A stretch of 52,338 nt of DNA, taken from NCBI RefSeq assembly GCF_016428915.1, contig NZ_JAELTP010000034.1, positions 1 to 52,338 on the forward strand, given 5' to 3'. The notes beneath the pieces were generated by a model. It had not been told where the DNA came from. It did not search any database and saw only the letters and a program-made list of their open reading frames with translations. Position numbers and translations under genes: made by a program. This document shows, piece by piece, positions 17,944-27,619 of this stretch. How positions within the stretch are numbered: position 1 is the stretch's first letter; every line of letters starts with the position of its first letter. This DNA is from Pandoraea sp. ASV26. GTDB taxonomy: Bacteria > Pseudomonadota > Gammaproteobacteria > Burkholderiales > Burkholderiaceae.

Positions 17944-19419
17944 TCATTGGAACCAGTGCTCTCGCGCTTTCATGATCAGGGCTTTCGCAGCTTCTTCGTC
18001 GACGCCGGTCATCTCGGTCAGTTCGTCGACAGCCAGCTCGGCCAGATCATCGCGCGTCTGAATTTCATGCTCGGCCAGCTTGGCCAGCAACTCGGGCGTC
18101 ATGCCGTCGAGGCTTCGAAGATCGAGCGCAACACCCTCGACCTTTTCCTCGGTGGCAATCGCCTGCGTCAGCAGAGCGTCGCGTGAACGATTGCGCAGCT
18201 CGTGCACCGTGTCCTCGTCGAATGCTTCGATCTCGAGCATTTCGTTCAGGGGCACGTAGGCGATCTCTTCCAGGCTCGTGAAACCTTCCTCGATAAGAAT
18301 ATCCGCCACTTCTTCATCCACATCGAGACGCTGCATGAACAAGGTACGCAGCGTGCCGCGCTCTTCATTCTGCTTCTCGGCCGATTCATCCGGCGTCATG
18401 ATGTTGATTTGCCAGCCAGTCAGTTCCGACGCGAGACGCACGTTCTGACCGCTGCGACCGATCGCCACCGCCAGCTCGTTTTCGTCGACAACGACGTCCA
18501 TGACATGCTTTTCTTCATCCACGACGATCGACTGCACCGCCGCAGGCGCCAGCGCGCCAATCACGAATTGCGCGGGGTCTTCCGACCACAACACGATATC
18601 GACGTTCTCACCGCCCAGCTCGTTACGCACTGCCTGCACACGCGTGCCGCGAATGCCCACGCAAGTACCGATCGGATCGATGCGCTTGTCGTAGGCCACC
18701 ACGGCGATCTTGGCGCGTACGCCCGGATCGCGGGCGGCCGACTTGATCTCCAGCAGACCTTGCTCGATTTCCGGCACTTCCATGCCGAAGAGTTCGATCA
18801 GGAATTCCGGCGCCGTGCGCGAGAGTTCGATTTGCGGGCCGCGTGCCGTGCGGTCGACCTTCACGATGTACGCGCGAACGCGGTCACCGATACGCAGGTT
18901 TTCTTTCGGGATCAGTTGATCGCGACGCAGCAGCGCTTCGACACGGCCCGACTCGACAATCATGTTGCCCTTGTCGAGACGCTTGACCGTACCGGTCATG
19001 ATCTTTTCGCCGCGCTCGAGGAAGTCCGACAGGATCTGCTCGCGCTCGGCATCGCGGATGCGCTGCAAAATGACCTGCTTGGCTGCCTGCGCACCGATAC
19101 GGCCGAATTCCAGCGATTCCACCGGCTCTTCGATGAAGCCGCCGATGTCGATCGACGGGTCTTCTTCCTTGGCTTCGAACAGGAGAATCTCTTTGTCCGG
19201 CTCTTGCAGACCCGCTTCGTCCGGCACCACCTGCCAGCGACGGAAGCTCTCGTGCTCGCCCGACTCACGGTCGATGTGCACGCGAATGTCGACATCCTCG
19301 GTGTAGCGCTTCTTGGTGGCCGAAGCCAATGCTGCTTCAAGCGCGCTGAACACGACATCCTTGTCGACGTTCTTTTCGCGCGCGAGCGCATCGACCAACA
19401 GCAATACTTCGCGACTCAT
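17944..19419 (-). CDS. nusA: Transcription termination/antitermination factor NusA
   Basis: A 491-residue NusA that binds RNA polymerase and modulates pausing, termination and rRNA antitermination. The N-terminal domain ([21 protein letters not shown]) is followed by S1 ([22 protein letters not shown], about 133-200) and two KH domains ([17 protein letters not shown] and [21 protein letters not shown]). Two C-terminal acidic helix-hairpin repeats follow, present in beta/gammaproteobacteria but absent in Bacillus. Its ATGA overlaps the rimP stop, so translation is coupled. Confidence 0.97.
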   Translation of the reverse strand: MSREVLLLVDALAREKNVDKDVVFSALEAALASATKKRYTEDVDIRVHIDRESGEHESFRRWQVVPDEAGLQEPDKEILLFEAKEEDPSIDIGGFIEEPVESLEFGRIGAQAAKQVILQRIRDAEREQILSDFLERGEKIMTGTVKRLDKGNMIVESGRVEALLRRDQLIPKENLRIGDRVRAYIVKVDRTARGPQIELSRTAPEFLIELFGMEVPEIEQGLLEIKSAARDPGVRAKIAVVAYDKRIDPIGTCVGIRGTRVQAVRNELGGENVDIVLWSEDPAQFVIGALAPAAVQSIVVDEEKHVMDVVVDENELAVAIGRSGQNVRLASELTGWQINIMTPDESAEKQNEERGTLRTLFMQRLDVDEEVADILIEEGFTSLEEIAYVPLNEMLEIEAFDEDTVHELRNRSRDALLTQAIATEEKVEGVALDLRSLDGMTPELLAKLAEHEIQTRDDLAELAVDELTEMTGVDEEAAKALIMKAREHWFQ

Positions 19420-19874
19420 CGTTTGCGACTCCTAAAATCAATCTGCGGCACAAGGCGCGCACGGTCAATATCCGCGAGGGTGAAATCGAGCAGCGCCGGG
19501 CCGCCCTTGCCTTCGAACTCGAGGCTCAAGTTTTCGCCTTGTGGTGCCTGCAGGATGCCGCGGAACTGCTTGCGTCCTTCAAGCGGTACACGCAACGTAA
19601 GACTCACTTCCGCACCGGCAAAACGCTCGAAGTCACGCAGCTTGCGCAGCGGACGATCCAGCCCCGGCGACGATATTTCGAGTCGGTCGTAATTGACGTT
19701 CTCGACCATCAGGACATGCGAGAGCTGACGGCTCACCGTCTCGCAGTCATCGATCGTGATGCCCTCCGGCTTGTCGATGTAGACGCGCAGCAAACCGCCG
19801 CCGGCGCGCTCAAGATCGACCAGCTCGTAACCCAGGCCTTCGACCGTGGTCTCGATCAGTTCTGGCAATTGCAA
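19416..19874 (-). CDS. rimP: Ribosome maturation factor RimP
   Basis: A 152-residue protein needed for 30S maturation and the first gene of the nusA-infB-rbfA-truB operon. It starts with TTG at 19874, preceded by AGGGTGAG 5 nt upstream. The peptide [20 protein letters not shown] aligns with the start of RimP in related genera, so a non-AUG start is well supported. [10 protein letters not shown] is the RimP signature. Low-efficiency TTG initiation may tune operon output. The last four bases overlap nusA. Confidence 0.95.
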   Translation of the reverse strand: MQLPELIETTVEGLGYELVDLERAGGGLLRVYIDKPEGITIDDCETVSRQLSHVLMVENVNYDRLEISSPGLDRPLRKLRDFERFAGAEVSLTLRVPLEGRKQFRGILQAPQGENLSLEFEGKGGPALLDFTLADIDRARLVPQIDFRSRKR

Positions 19875-20043
19875 CTTTGCTCACCCTAGAAAAACTCGCG
19901 CGCATTAGCAGCGCCCGACATGTCTGCGCGCCCCGCATGGAGCGTCACACGATACCTGCCTCGACTGTCCGGGCCGGCGTACCTGTGTCGGCACACCCAC
20001 TCCCCGACGCGGCGGCATCGGCCGCGCGTTAAACGCTCGCGGC

Positions 20044-20070
20044 AAAAAAAAATGGGCGAAACGCCCATTT
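20044..20070 (-). terminator. Strong terminator separating rluB from the rimP operon
   Basis: Stem AAATGGGCG (20050-20058), loop AAA, CGCCCATTT (20062-20070). On the minus strand the stem is followed by a run of T. It ends the scpB-rluB transcript, so rimP-nusA-infB must have its own promoter in the next ~170 bp; I cannot name one there. Confidence 0.92.
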
Positions 20071-20297
20071 CTTACAGCCTCATTGCGCATGAGGTGCGCG
20101 CCGCAACAGATCGCGTGGCACGCAAACAGCTTATTCGTTGATTTTATATGGTTTTGGGCCGATTTGCAACGCTTGGCGCCCCAAATACCTGCCTGGCAGG
20201 TATCAATGCGACGTTGCTGCACTGCCAGATGGGCGGGCCGCGATCGCTGACCACCGCCCATCCGCCTCAGCCGCCCCATCGGGACGCTCAGACAAGC

Positions 20298-22112
20298 TCA
20301 ACGCGAGCGGTTGCCGCCGCGATTGCCACGGTTGCCGTAGTTACCACCACCGGCATTACCGCCGCCGCTGTTCCCGCCGCCGCCACCACCCGTCCGGTTG
20401 CCGCCACGGCTGCGATTGCCATTGGCGTTACCGTTGCCATTACCATTGCCGCTGCGCGACTGGCCGCCGAAACCACCGCCGCCCGTCGCGTTGCCGCCGC
20501 CGAAGCGTCGCCCTTCACCGCGCGGCGAAGGCGTCTGCCCCGGATAACCGCCGCTCGGGCCGACAAACGCCGTCAGCGGATTGGCACGCGGACGACGCGA
20601 CTGCCCCGGCTCACGACTGAACACGCCCAGAGCGGTCTGCATCGGATCCGGCTGACGACGCACCTCTTTCGGCGCGCCAGCCTTGCCACCACGAGCACCC
20701 TTGGGCTTGTCGTCTGTACTCGCGCCAGGCAGCTTCATGCCGACGGACGCAAACAGCGAGCGAACCTGTGCGTCGTCCAGCTCTTCGTAACGACCGCGCT
20801 TGAGACCGCGCGGCAGCGCCAACGAACCGTAACGCGTGCGGATCAGACGACTCACCATCAGCCCCGCAGCCTCGAACATGCGACGCACTTCGCGGTTGCG
20901 GCCTTCGGCCAGCGCCACGTGATACCAGTGATTCGAGCCCTCGCCGCCGCCATCTTTGAGGCGCAGGAAGTTGGCCTCGCCGTCATCGAGCTTGATGCCA
21001 TGCAGCAGTTGCTGGCGCGATGCCTCGCTCAGTTGCCCCACGGTACGCACGGCGTATTCACGCTCGATTTCATAACGCGGATGCATGAACCGGTTCGCCA
21101 GATCGCCGGACGTCGTCAGAATCAACAGGCCTTCCGTGTTGTAGTCCAGACGACCGACGGCGAGCCACTTGGCGGTCTTCATCGGCGGCAGGCGGTCGAA
21201 CACCGACGAGCGGCCTTCCGGATCGGCGTGGCTGACAATTTCACCCGCCGGCTTGTGATACAGCAGCACGCGAGGCGGCTTGCTGGTGATACGGCGCTTG
21301 ACGAGCTTGCCGTTGATACGCACCTGATCGGTCGGCAGAATGCGCTGGCCGATGTGGGCAGGCTCGGCGTTGACCGACACGCGTCCGGCGAGAATCAGTT
21401 CTTCCATCTCGCGACGCGACCCCATGCCGGCTTCGGCGAGCACCTTGTGCAGCTTCGGCGCTTCGTCGTCCGGCGACAGCACTCGGCGGTCTGCCGGACG
21501 GCGGCCGCGCTTGGCGGCAGCCTTGGCATCGACTTCGGACTCTTCACCGTCGAAGCCGCCCGACGTCACGAACGAGAACAGATCGTCGTCGCCACCCTTG
21601 CTGGCGTTACCACTGCCCTTGCCACCCGCATTACCTCGGGCACCGCCAGCGCCTGGCGCGCCCTTGCGGCCACGCCCCTTGGCACCTTGCTGCGACTTGC
21701 CGGCCGGTGCCGCGCCGTTGGCAGCACCGCTACCGGGCTGTGCCGGTTGCGCCGTCTGCGCCCCCTGCGAGGCACCGTCACGCTTGGCGCCACGAGGCTT
21801 GCGGGCGGCACCACTGCGGGTGCGCCCCTGAGCGGCTGACGGCGCGCCGTCAGCGCCCGACACCGGCGCTTGTGGCGCGTCGTCAGACTGGGCGCCTTGA
21901 GCGGCGTCGGACGCAGCGAATTCGCCTGCGCCGCCATCTTCGCCTTCGCGTTTGGCTTGCTGAGCCGCACGACGGCGGGCAATCAGACTGCGCGGACCAC
22001 GGCGCAAACCGCGACGCGACGCTTTCTCGTCGCCACCCTCGCCTTCCGGCGCACGTGCTTCGGCACCGGCATCGCGTGCGTGCAGGTCCTGGGATTCTTC
22101 GTTTTGTTTCAA
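20298..22112 (-). CDS. rluB: 23S rRNA pseudouridine synthase RluB with long disordered tails
   Basis: About 604 residues, roughly twice E. coli RluB (291). The enzyme core sits in the middle: an S4 RNA-binding domain ([35 protein letters not shown]), then the RsuA/RluB catalytic domain with Asp in [14 protein letters not shown] and [12 protein letters not shown]. It would make pseudouridine at position 2605 (E. coli numbering) of 23S rRNA. About 200 N-terminal residues are Ala/Gly/Lys/Arg-rich; about 140 C-terminal residues end in Gly-Asn-Arg repeats like RGG RNA-binding tails. The start is uncertain. I chose TTG at 22112 because GAGG lies 5 nt upstream; the open frame extends to a TTG at 22208. 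It follows scpB, the conserved order. Confidence 0.9.
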   Translation of the reverse strand: MKQNEESQDLHARDAGAEARAPEGEGGDEKASRRGLRRGPRSLIARRRAAQQAKREGEDGGAGEFAASDAAQGAQSDDAPQAPVSGADGAPSAAQGRTRSGAARKPRGAKRDGASQGAQTAQPAQPGSGAANGAAPAGKSQQGAKGRGRKGAPGAGGARGNAGGKGSGNASKGGDDDLFSFVTSGGFDGEESEVDAKAAAKRGRRPADRRVLSPDDEAPKLHKVLAEAGMGSRREMEELILAGRVSVNAEPAHIGQRILPTDQVRINGKLVKRRITSKPPRVLLYHKPAGEIVSHADPEGRSSVFDRLPPMKTAKWLAVGRLDYNTEGLLILTTSGDLANRFMHPRYEIEREYAVRTVGQLSEASRQQLLHGIKLDDGEANFLRLKDGGGEGSNHWYHVALAEGRNREVRRMFEAAGLMVSRLIRTRYGSLALPRGLKRGRYEELDDAQVRSLFASVGMKLPGASTDDKPKGARGGKAGAPKEVRRQPDPMQTALGVFSREPGQSRRPRANPLTAFVGPSGGYPGQTPSPRGEGRRFGGGNATGGGGFGGQSRSGNGNGNGNANGNRSRGGNRTGGGGGGNSGGGNAGGGNYGNRGNRGGNRSR

Positions 22113-22278
22113 CACAACCTCATTGGAAAACGGGTTGGAAAACGGGATCGTCGTGGGCAGGCGTAAATTGCTGTCCTGATCCGTGTTCGCACCATGAATG
22201 CGCGGCAAACCGTTGCCGCGACTTCGTTCTTATCGCTAACGGCCCTGTGGGTGTTCCCGGCGCTAATGCCCCGGTGCC

Positions 22279-23544
22279 TCAGGTACCAGTGACGAGATTC
22301 TTGTCATCCCCGTCGTTCTCGTCGCCATCCGTCGCACCGGGCGTGGGCTGCCCGGCGGCGGCTTCGTTCGCTGCCGAGTCGACAGCGTGCGGGGAAACCT
22401 CCTGCGTAACCGACGCCGCGGGATCTGCCGCCTGCATCGCTACTTCCTGCGTATCTTGCGGCGGATCTTCACCGATCGATACCGCAGACTCTGATTCTTC
22501 GGAATATTCCTCATTCAGCGTCACATCGCCCGACAGGCCGGCCATATCGCCCTCCGGCAGTTCGGCATCAGGCGAGGCCGCGTTGTCTTGCGTGTCATCA
22601 CCGGACAATGCGGGCCCTGCACCAGACGCTTCGCCATGCAACGCACCGGCATCGACTTGCTCACTGACGTGTGCGATGTCCGCGAGTTCAGCGGCGGCCG
22701 GCATCATTTCGTTCGACGGCTGCGCTGGCACCTCTGCCAACACCTCGCCCGGCGCTTGCGGAACCTGCGGCGCGTCCTCGCCCTCCGCCATCAAGGCATC
22801 GAGCAAGGCGTCTTCAGCCACCTCCGCTTCGGCCGACGGCAACGGGCGCTGATCTTCCGGCAGCCCCTGGGCAAGCGGCAGTGCGTCGGCGCGGGCTTGC
22901 GCCAGACGTGCCAGCGCATCGGCATCGGCCACCGGCGCGTCGTCGGACGTCGCCTCGTCGCCTGCCTCGCCCTCGGCACGCTCGCCGAATTCGATGTTTT
23001 GCTGCGCGAGCAGATCGATCTGCGCCTGCGCGGCCGGATCTTCCAGCGGCGGCAACTCATCGAGTGCACGCAGCCCCAGATCATCGAGGAAGGCCTTGGT
23101 CGTAGCATACAGGCCGGGGCGTCCCGGCACGTCGCGATGACCGATCACCTCAATCCAGCCACGATCTTCGAGCTGCTTGACGATCTGCGTATTGACCGTG
23201 ACACCGCGAATCTCTTCGATGTCGCCTCGTGTCACGGGCTGACGGTATGCAATGATCGCCAGCGTCTCCATCACGGCGCGCGAATACTTCGGCGGCTTCT
23301 CCGGATTGAGGCGATCAAGGTATTCACGCATGCGCGGACGGCTCTGGAAACGCCAGCCGGTGGCCAATGCCACCAGTTCCACACCTCGGCCATCCCATTG
23401 CACGCGGATTTCCTCGAGCAGCGCGCGCACCGTGTCACCAGACACGGCGTCATTGAAGAGCTTGCGCAGATCGCCGACCTTGAGCGGCTCCTGCGCGCAA
23501 ATCAACGCGGTCTCGAGGACGAGTTTCGCCTCTTGGGTATTCAT
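22279..23544 (-). CDS. scpB: Segregation and condensation protein ScpB with acidic C-terminal extension
   Basis: The first ~185 residues are a normal ScpB: two winged-helix domains ([72 protein letters not shown]). ScpB dimers join ScpA and SMC in the condensin complex. The remaining ~235 residues are a highly acidic, Ala/Glu/Asp/Pro-rich region without recognisable fold, more than doubling the usual length (~170-200). No scpA is adjacent. The ATG at 23544 is well placed at the domain start. It is the first gene of the scpB-rluB transcript. Confidence 0.93.
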   Translation of the reverse strand: MNTQEAKLVLETALICAQEPLKVGDLRKLFNDAVSGDTVRALLEEIRVQWDGRGVELVALATGWRFQSRPRMREYLDRLNPEKPPKYSRAVMETLAIIAYRQPVTRGDIEEIRGVTVNTQIVKQLEDRGWIEVIGHRDVPGRPGLYATTKAFLDDLGLRALDELPPLEDPAAQAQIDLLAQQNIEFGERAEGEAGDEATSDDAPVADADALARLAQARADALPLAQGLPEDQRPLPSAEAEVAEDALLDALMAEGEDAPQVPQAPGEVLAEVPAQPSNEMMPAAAELADIAHVSEQVDAGALHGEASGAGPALSGDDTQDNAASPDAELPEGDMAGLSGDVTLNEEYSEESESAVSIGEDPPQDTQEVAMQAADPAASVTQEVSPHAVDSAANEAAAGQPTPGATDGDENDGDDKNLVTGT

Positions 23545-23883
23545 GTGCGACTAAGCAAACCGGGGGCTTGGCGACCCGGTATCAGGAATAAATGGATGCT
23601 TGGAGCAAGAGAAGCGGTCATAGAACGAAAAAACAACCGCTTCGCTTAAGTGCGCGCCCGTTTGTGTTCGGTCGTAGTGACGGCGGCGCAACCTGAATGC
23701 TTCGAACGACCTGCCGGGAAAACGCCCAGGCCGATAGTGCGGCGAGACGGACGTCCGGTATGTGCGCAATTATTACTGAAACACCGGCGCCCGTAAAGCG
23801 CCGTCGAAACCCTGACGTCTTGGCAGGGAAAACGATGGGTCGACGCCCCATGGTAAACTCGTTAAATAACTTCAAGGGCTTCC
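23545..23883. other. Intergenic region between divergent scpB and the FNR-like gene
   Basis: 339 bp without a credible gene. Short open frames here are not supported by ribosome-binding sites or recognisable protein. It must hold both promoters. I find no TTGAT-N4-ATCAA FNR box and no clear sigma70 pair; TAAACT at 23854 is a possible -10 without a partner -35. Confidence 0.5.
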
Positions 23884-24612
23884 ATGACCACCGACATCGG
23901 TCGCATTCCCATTGCTCAGCCCCGTTGTTCCACGTGTTCGCTGGGGCAGTTCTGCCTGCCCGTCGGCATTCCGGAACCCGAGCTGGAACGACTGGACGCG
24001 CTCGTGAGCGAGCGCCGTCGCCTCAAAAAGGGCGAAGTGCTTTATCACGCCAACGATGATCTGAATGCTGTTTACGGCATCCGTTTTGGTTCGCTGAAAA
24101 GCTGCGTTACGGCCCCGGACGGCCGCGAGCAGGTCGTCGGCTTTCACCTCCAGGGCGAGTTGATCGGCCTGGACGCCGTGGCCGACAACCATCATCCGAC
24201 CACCGCCGTCGCGCTCGAAGACAGCGAGTTGTGCATCGCCCGTTTCGGTGAGTTGGAGACGCTGTCGCGTCAGTTGCCATCGCTGCAACGCCAGCTCCAT
24301 CGCCTGATGAGTCAGGAAATCCGCAACGAGCACCAGCAACTGCTCGCACTCGGCACGATGCGCGCCGAGGAGCGTCTGGCGGTCTTCCTGATCAACCTTT
24401 CCGAGCGGCTCGCCGCTCGCGGCTATGCCGCCAACGAGTTCGTGCTGCGCATGAGCCGTGAGGAAATCGGCAGTTTCCTAGGCCTCAAGCTCGAGACCGT
24501 CAGCCGTCTGTTCTCGCGCTTCGCCCAGAGCGGCATGATCGAAATCCGCCAGCGTCACGTCAAGATCGTCGACGCCGTCGCCCTGCGCGAACTCGCCGGC
24601 GCACCCTGCTAA
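23884..24612 (+). CDS. fnr: FNR-type oxygen-sensing transcriptional regulator
   Basis: A 242-residue Crp/Fnr regulator with all features of the [4Fe-4S] FNR class: Cys15, Cys18 and Cys24 at the N-terminus (CSTCSLGQFC) and Cys116 in the sensor domain (DSELCIARF). These four would ligate an oxygen-labile cluster. The cyclic-nucleotide-fold domain spans about 30-145, then a long dimerisation helix (MSQEIRNEHQQLLALG). The DNA-binding helix is EEIGSFLGLKLETVSRLFSRF; Glu, Ser and Arg fit recognition of TTGAT-N4-ATCAA. Under low oxygen it would switch on anaerobic or microaerobic genes. Its ATG lies 339 bp from scpB. Targets are not in this window. Confidence 0.93.
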   Translation: MTTDIGRIPIAQPRCSTCSLGQFCLPVGIPEPELERLDALVSERRRLKKGEVLYHANDDLNAVYGIRFGSLKSCVTAPDGREQVVGFHLQGELIGLDAVADNHHPTTAVALEDSELCIARFGELETLSRQLPSLQRQLHRLMSQEIRNEHQQLLALGTMRAEERLAVFLINLSERLAARGYAANEFVLRMSREEIGSFLGLKLETVSRLFSRFAQSGMIEIRQRHVKIVDAVALRELAGAPC

Positions 24613-24623
24613 GACCAGCAACC

Positions 24624-24643
24624 GGGGACGCCTGAGCGTCCCC
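24624..24643 (+). terminator. Hairpin after fnr
   Basis: GGGGACGC (24624-24631), loop CTGA, GCGTCCCC (24636-24643), 11 bp after the stop. The sequence following is C-rich rather than T-rich, so termination would be weak or factor-assisted. Confidence 0.5.
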
Positions 24644-24690
24644 GCCCCCGCCGCTATTTCCGGTTCACGGACCGCTCACGGGGCCCTTAT

Positions 24691-24740
24691 GTCCCGCTGA
24701 GGCCCGCTGAGGCCCGCTGAGGCCCGCTGAGGCCGGCTGA
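24691..24740. repeat. Five tandem 10-bp repeats (GGCCCGCTGA)
   Basis: GTCCCGCTGA, then three perfect GGCCCGCTGA and one GGCCGGCTGA, with a partial sixth copy after it. They occupy the 351-bp gap between fnr and the next gene (24613-24963). The rest of that gap holds only the fnr hairpin and, near 24950, the GGAGG of the next gene. Slippage-prone array; no function visible. Confidence 0.85.
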
Positions 24741-24963
24741 TAGCCCGCTGCCAGCCCTCTCGCTGGCTCACACTTGCCAGCGCGCTACCCACATAAGCTA
24801 CCGGCTCCGCACCGGCGTTGCCTTGCGCCAGATCAAGAGTCTCTCACCGTTGCCGGAGCGCTCCGCGCGCGTTCGACAAGCCCGGGCAAACCCTCCATAA
24901 TCTGCGCGTTCGCCGGACGGCACACCCGCTGCCCGGCGCATCACCCCGACGGAGGCTGCCGAT

Positions 24964-25398
24964 ATGCCCGCTGCCATTTTCCTGAGTCCGGAAGACGCCG
25001 AGCACGCTTACTACGAAGCGCTGCGCGCCGGCGACACCGATACGCTGATGGATGTCTGGTCGGAAGACGAGGAGATCGTCTGCATTCACCCCTCGGGGCC
25101 ACGGCACGTCGGCCCGGCGGCCGTTCGCACGAGTTGGCGCCAGATCCTCGCCAAAGGGGGACTACAGTTGACGGTCAGCCATCTTCAGGTCGCGCACAAT
25201 CCGCTATGCGCCGTGCATAACGTGCTTGAGCAGATTCAGGTCGAAGCGCATCCCGAAGCCCGTTACGCCTTCGTGCTCGCCACGAACGTCTACCTGAAGG
25301 AAGCCGACGGCTGGCGGCTCGTGCTGCATCACGCCAGTCCGGCCATCGGTCACGAAGAACGCAGCGCACAGCAGTCCCGCGCCCATCGGCTGCACTGA
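24964..25398 (+). CDS. NTF2-like (SnoaL/DUF4440 type) protein
   Basis: A 144-residue alpha+beta cone-fold protein. EDAEHAYYEALRAGDTDTLM and DVWSEDEEIVCIHPSGPRHV form the opening helices and first strand, followed by a helix (AAVRTSWRQIL) and strands ending in WRLVLHHASPA. The fold is shared by ketosteroid isomerase and SnoaL-like proteins of diverse function; no active-site set is clear enough to name a reaction. GGAGG lies 10 nt before the ATG. It is isolated between fnr and a LysR gene. Proteins of this type in related genomes are mostly uncharacterised. Confidence 0.75.
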   Translation: MPAAIFLSPEDAEHAYYEALRAGDTDTLMDVWSEDEEIVCIHPSGPRHVGPAAVRTSWRQILAKGGLQLTVSHLQVAHNPLCAVHNVLEQIQVEAHPEARYAFVLATNVYLKEADGWRLVLHHASPAIGHEERSAQQSRAHRLH

Positions 25399-25418
25399 CT
25401 CGCGGTCGCCTCACGGCG

Positions 25419-26351
25419 TCATTGCGATGCACCGGGTGCTGGCTGGCTATGCGTCGCGTCCCAATACGGCGTCGGCCCGTAGCGGTTCTGTAGAAACTCG
25501 ATGAACGCGTGGGTCTTCGGCGGCACGAACGCCCGGCTAGGGTAGACAGCCCAGATCGCCACCTCCTCCGCCAGCGGATATGCCGGCAACACCGGCACCA
25601 GTTCCCCGCGCTGCAAGTGCGCGCCAATGTCCCAGGTGGACTTGAGGGCAATGCCCAGACCCGCGAGGACGGCATCGCGCAGCACCTCGCCGTTATCCGA
25701 GGCAAGACGCCCGCCCACACGCACATTGAGCGTGCCGCCCGGCGTCACGAACCGCCAATCGCGTTGCTCACCGAGAATCAGGCAATCGTGTGCCGCCAGA
25801 TCGCCGGGGTGCTTGGGCGCGCCGTGCGCCGCGAGATACGCCGGCGACGCGCACAACGTACGCCGATTCGTTGCGAGCTTGCGGGCCACGAGCGTCGAAT
25901 CGCGCAGTGCCCCGACACGAATCGCCAGATCCACGCCCTCCTCGATCAGGTCGACGATGCGGTCCGTGAGCCGGAAGTCGAGCGAGATGCCCGGATAGCG
26001 CGCCAGGAACTCGGGCAGCGCGGGCGAGACATGCTGACGGCCGAACGACGACGAGCACGACACCCGCAAACGCCCCTGAGGCGCCGCCCGCCCCTGCCCC
26101 ACACTCGCCAGCGCCTGCGCCTCGGCGGCGAGCAGCGCCTGCGCCTGCGCGAGGAAGACCTCCCCCTCCTGCGTCAGCGCGACACGGCGTGTTGTCCTGT
26201 GCAGCAGCCGCGTGCCGAGCGCTCCTTCCAACTGCACCAGACGCGTACTCGCAGTGGCCGGCGACAGCCCGCGCTCGCGCCCTGCCGCAGAGACATTGCC
26301 GAGCGCCGCCACGCGCACGAACAACGCGACCGTATCGAGGTCCAATGCCAT
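25419..26351 (-). CDS. LysR-family transcriptional regulator, divergent from an alcohol dehydrogenase
   Basis: A 310-residue LysR regulator. The winged helix-turn-helix occupies residues 1-60 (LFVRVAALGNVSAAGRERGL, SPATASTRLVQLEGALGTRL), and the effector domain starts near residue 90 (GRLRVSCSSSFGRQHVSPAL). The CrgA-like subgroup of LysR proteins has this arrangement. The gene is divergent from the zinc-type dehydrogenase at 26509 with a 157-bp shared control region, the usual layout for a LysR regulator and its target. The inducer is unknown. Confidence 0.9.
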   Translation of the reverse strand: MALDLDTVALFVRVAALGNVSAAGRERGLSPATASTRLVQLEGALGTRLLHRTTRRVALTQEGEVFLAQAQALLAAEAQALASVGQGRAAPQGRLRVSCSSSFGRQHVSPALPEFLARYPGISLDFRLTDRIVDLIEEGVDLAIRVGALRDSTLVARKLATNRRTLCASPAYLAAHGAPKHPGDLAAHDCLILGEQRDWRFVTPGGTLNVRVGGRLASDNGEVLRDAVLAGLGIALKSTWDIGAHLQRGELVPVLPAYPLAEEVAIWAVYPSRAFVPPKTHAFIEFLQNRYGPTPYWDATHSQPAPGASQ

Positions 26352-26508
26352 TTGATGGATTTTCCAAAAAATCTTTTCCGCATTATCCGAATTATCAAAG
26401 CAATCGACTAGCCTTAATCTTTCGTCACCTCTCGCAACCGCTCGTTAACGCATGGCGTGCGTCGTCGAATCCCTAAAGTCGGCGCACGGCCACCTCAGGA
26501 GAAAACAG

Positions 26509-27525
26509 ATGAAAGCCATCGGATTGACCCGTTATTTGCCCATTGACGATCCCAAGTCGCTCGAAGACATCGAACTGCCCACGCCGACACCGGCCGGACG
26601 CGACCTGCTGGTCAAAGTCGAAGCGATTTCCGTGAATCCCGTCGACACCAAGGTGCGCGCCCCGAAAGACAAGGTCGAAGCCACGCCGCGCGTACTCGGC
26701 TGGGATGCGGCCGGCACCGTCGCCGCCGTCGGCCCGGACGTCACCCTTTTCAAGGTCGGCGATCCGGTCTACTACGCGGGCAGCATCACCCGCCCCGGAG
26801 CGAACAGCGAATTCCATCTGGTCGATGAACGCATCGTCGGCCACATGCCCGCGTCGCTCGACTACGTGAACGCCGCCGCCCTGCCGCTCACGACGATCAC
26901 CGCCTGGGAAGCCCTGTTCGACCGGCTGGGTATTGCCCCGGATGGCAGCGACGAAGGCAAATCGATCCTGATCGTCGGCGGTGCGGGGGGCGTAGGCTCC
27001 ATTGCCATTCAGCTCGCGCGCCGTCTGGCTCGCCTTAACATCGTGGCGAGCGCGTCGCGTCCGGAGTCTGCCGACTGGTGCCGTCAGTTGGGCGCACAAC
27101 ACGTGATCGACCACTACCAGGACATTCCCGCGCAGTTGCAGGCCGTGGGCCTGCCGCAGGTGGATTTCGTGCTGTGCCTGAATGACACGGATGCACACTT
27201 CCCCGCGATGGCGGCGGCCGTCGCTCCGCAAGGCAAGATCTGCTCGATCGTGGAGAACCTGGGGCCGCTCGATATCGGCCTGCTCAAGAGCAAGAGCGCC
27301 ACGTTCGTCTGGGAATTCATGTTCACGCGCGCGATGTACGAGACGCCGGACATGATTGCGCAGCACAAGCTGCTGACCGAGGTCGCACGGCTCGTCGACG
27401 CAGGCACGCTGCGCACGACGCTCGGCGAGTTCATCGGCCCCATCAACGCCGTGAATCTGCGTCGCGCGCACGCGCAGCTCGAAGGCGGACGCACCATCGG
27501 CAAGCTCGTGCTCGCCGGGTTCTGA
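26509..27525 (+). CDS. Zinc-binding alcohol dehydrogenase family protein (quinone reductase-like MDR)
   Basis: A 338-residue medium-chain dehydrogenase/reductase. MKAIGLTRYLPIDDPKSLED is the start of the ZADH/YogA-like group. The GroES-like domain (DLLVKVEAISVNPVDTKVRA) and Rossmann fold (ILIVGGAGGVGSIAIQLARR) are clear; VKVEAISVNPVD and lack of a structural-zinc Cys cluster place it with zinc-free NADPH-dependent quinone/enone reductases despite the family name. AGGAG lies 7 nt before the ATG at 26509; an upstream frame to 26452 is spurious. It is likely controlled by the divergent LysR protein and probably reduces a quinone or unsaturated carbonyl. It ends in a bidirectional terminator. Confidence 0.9.
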   Translation: MKAIGLTRYLPIDDPKSLEDIELPTPTPAGRDLLVKVEAISVNPVDTKVRAPKDKVEATPRVLGWDAAGTVAAVGPDVTLFKVGDPVYYAGSITRPGANSEFHLVDERIVGHMPASLDYVNAAALPLTTITAWEALFDRLGIAPDGSDEGKSILIVGGAGGVGSIAIQLARRLARLNIVASASRPESADWCRQLGAQHVIDHYQDIPAQLQAVGLPQVDFVLCLNDTDAHFPAMAAAVAPQGKICSIVENLGPLDIGLLKSKSATFVWEFMFTRAMYETPDMIAQHKLLTEVARLVDAGTLRTTLGEFIGPINAVNLRRAHAQLEGGRTIGKLVLAGF

Positions 27526-27564
27526 GCGGCACGCGGCGCCCCCATCGTCAGCATAGACCAACGA

Positions 27565-27604
27565 AAAACGGCGCTTGCCCCCGAGAGGCAAGCGCCGTTT
27601 TTTC
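27565..27604. terminator. Bidirectional terminator between convergent genes
   Basis: Stem AAAACGGCGCTTGCC (27565-27579), 7-nt loop, GGCAAGCGCCGTTTT (27587-27601), flanked by A-run and T-run, so it works for the dehydrogenase (+) and the CinA-type gene (-). Confidence 0.93.
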
Positions 27605-27619
27605 ATCGGATACCGCCGC

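Noticed and set aside
23545-23883. FNR-box autoregulation of fnr
   Set aside because: I could not find TTGAT-N4-ATCAA or a close variant in the intergenic region.
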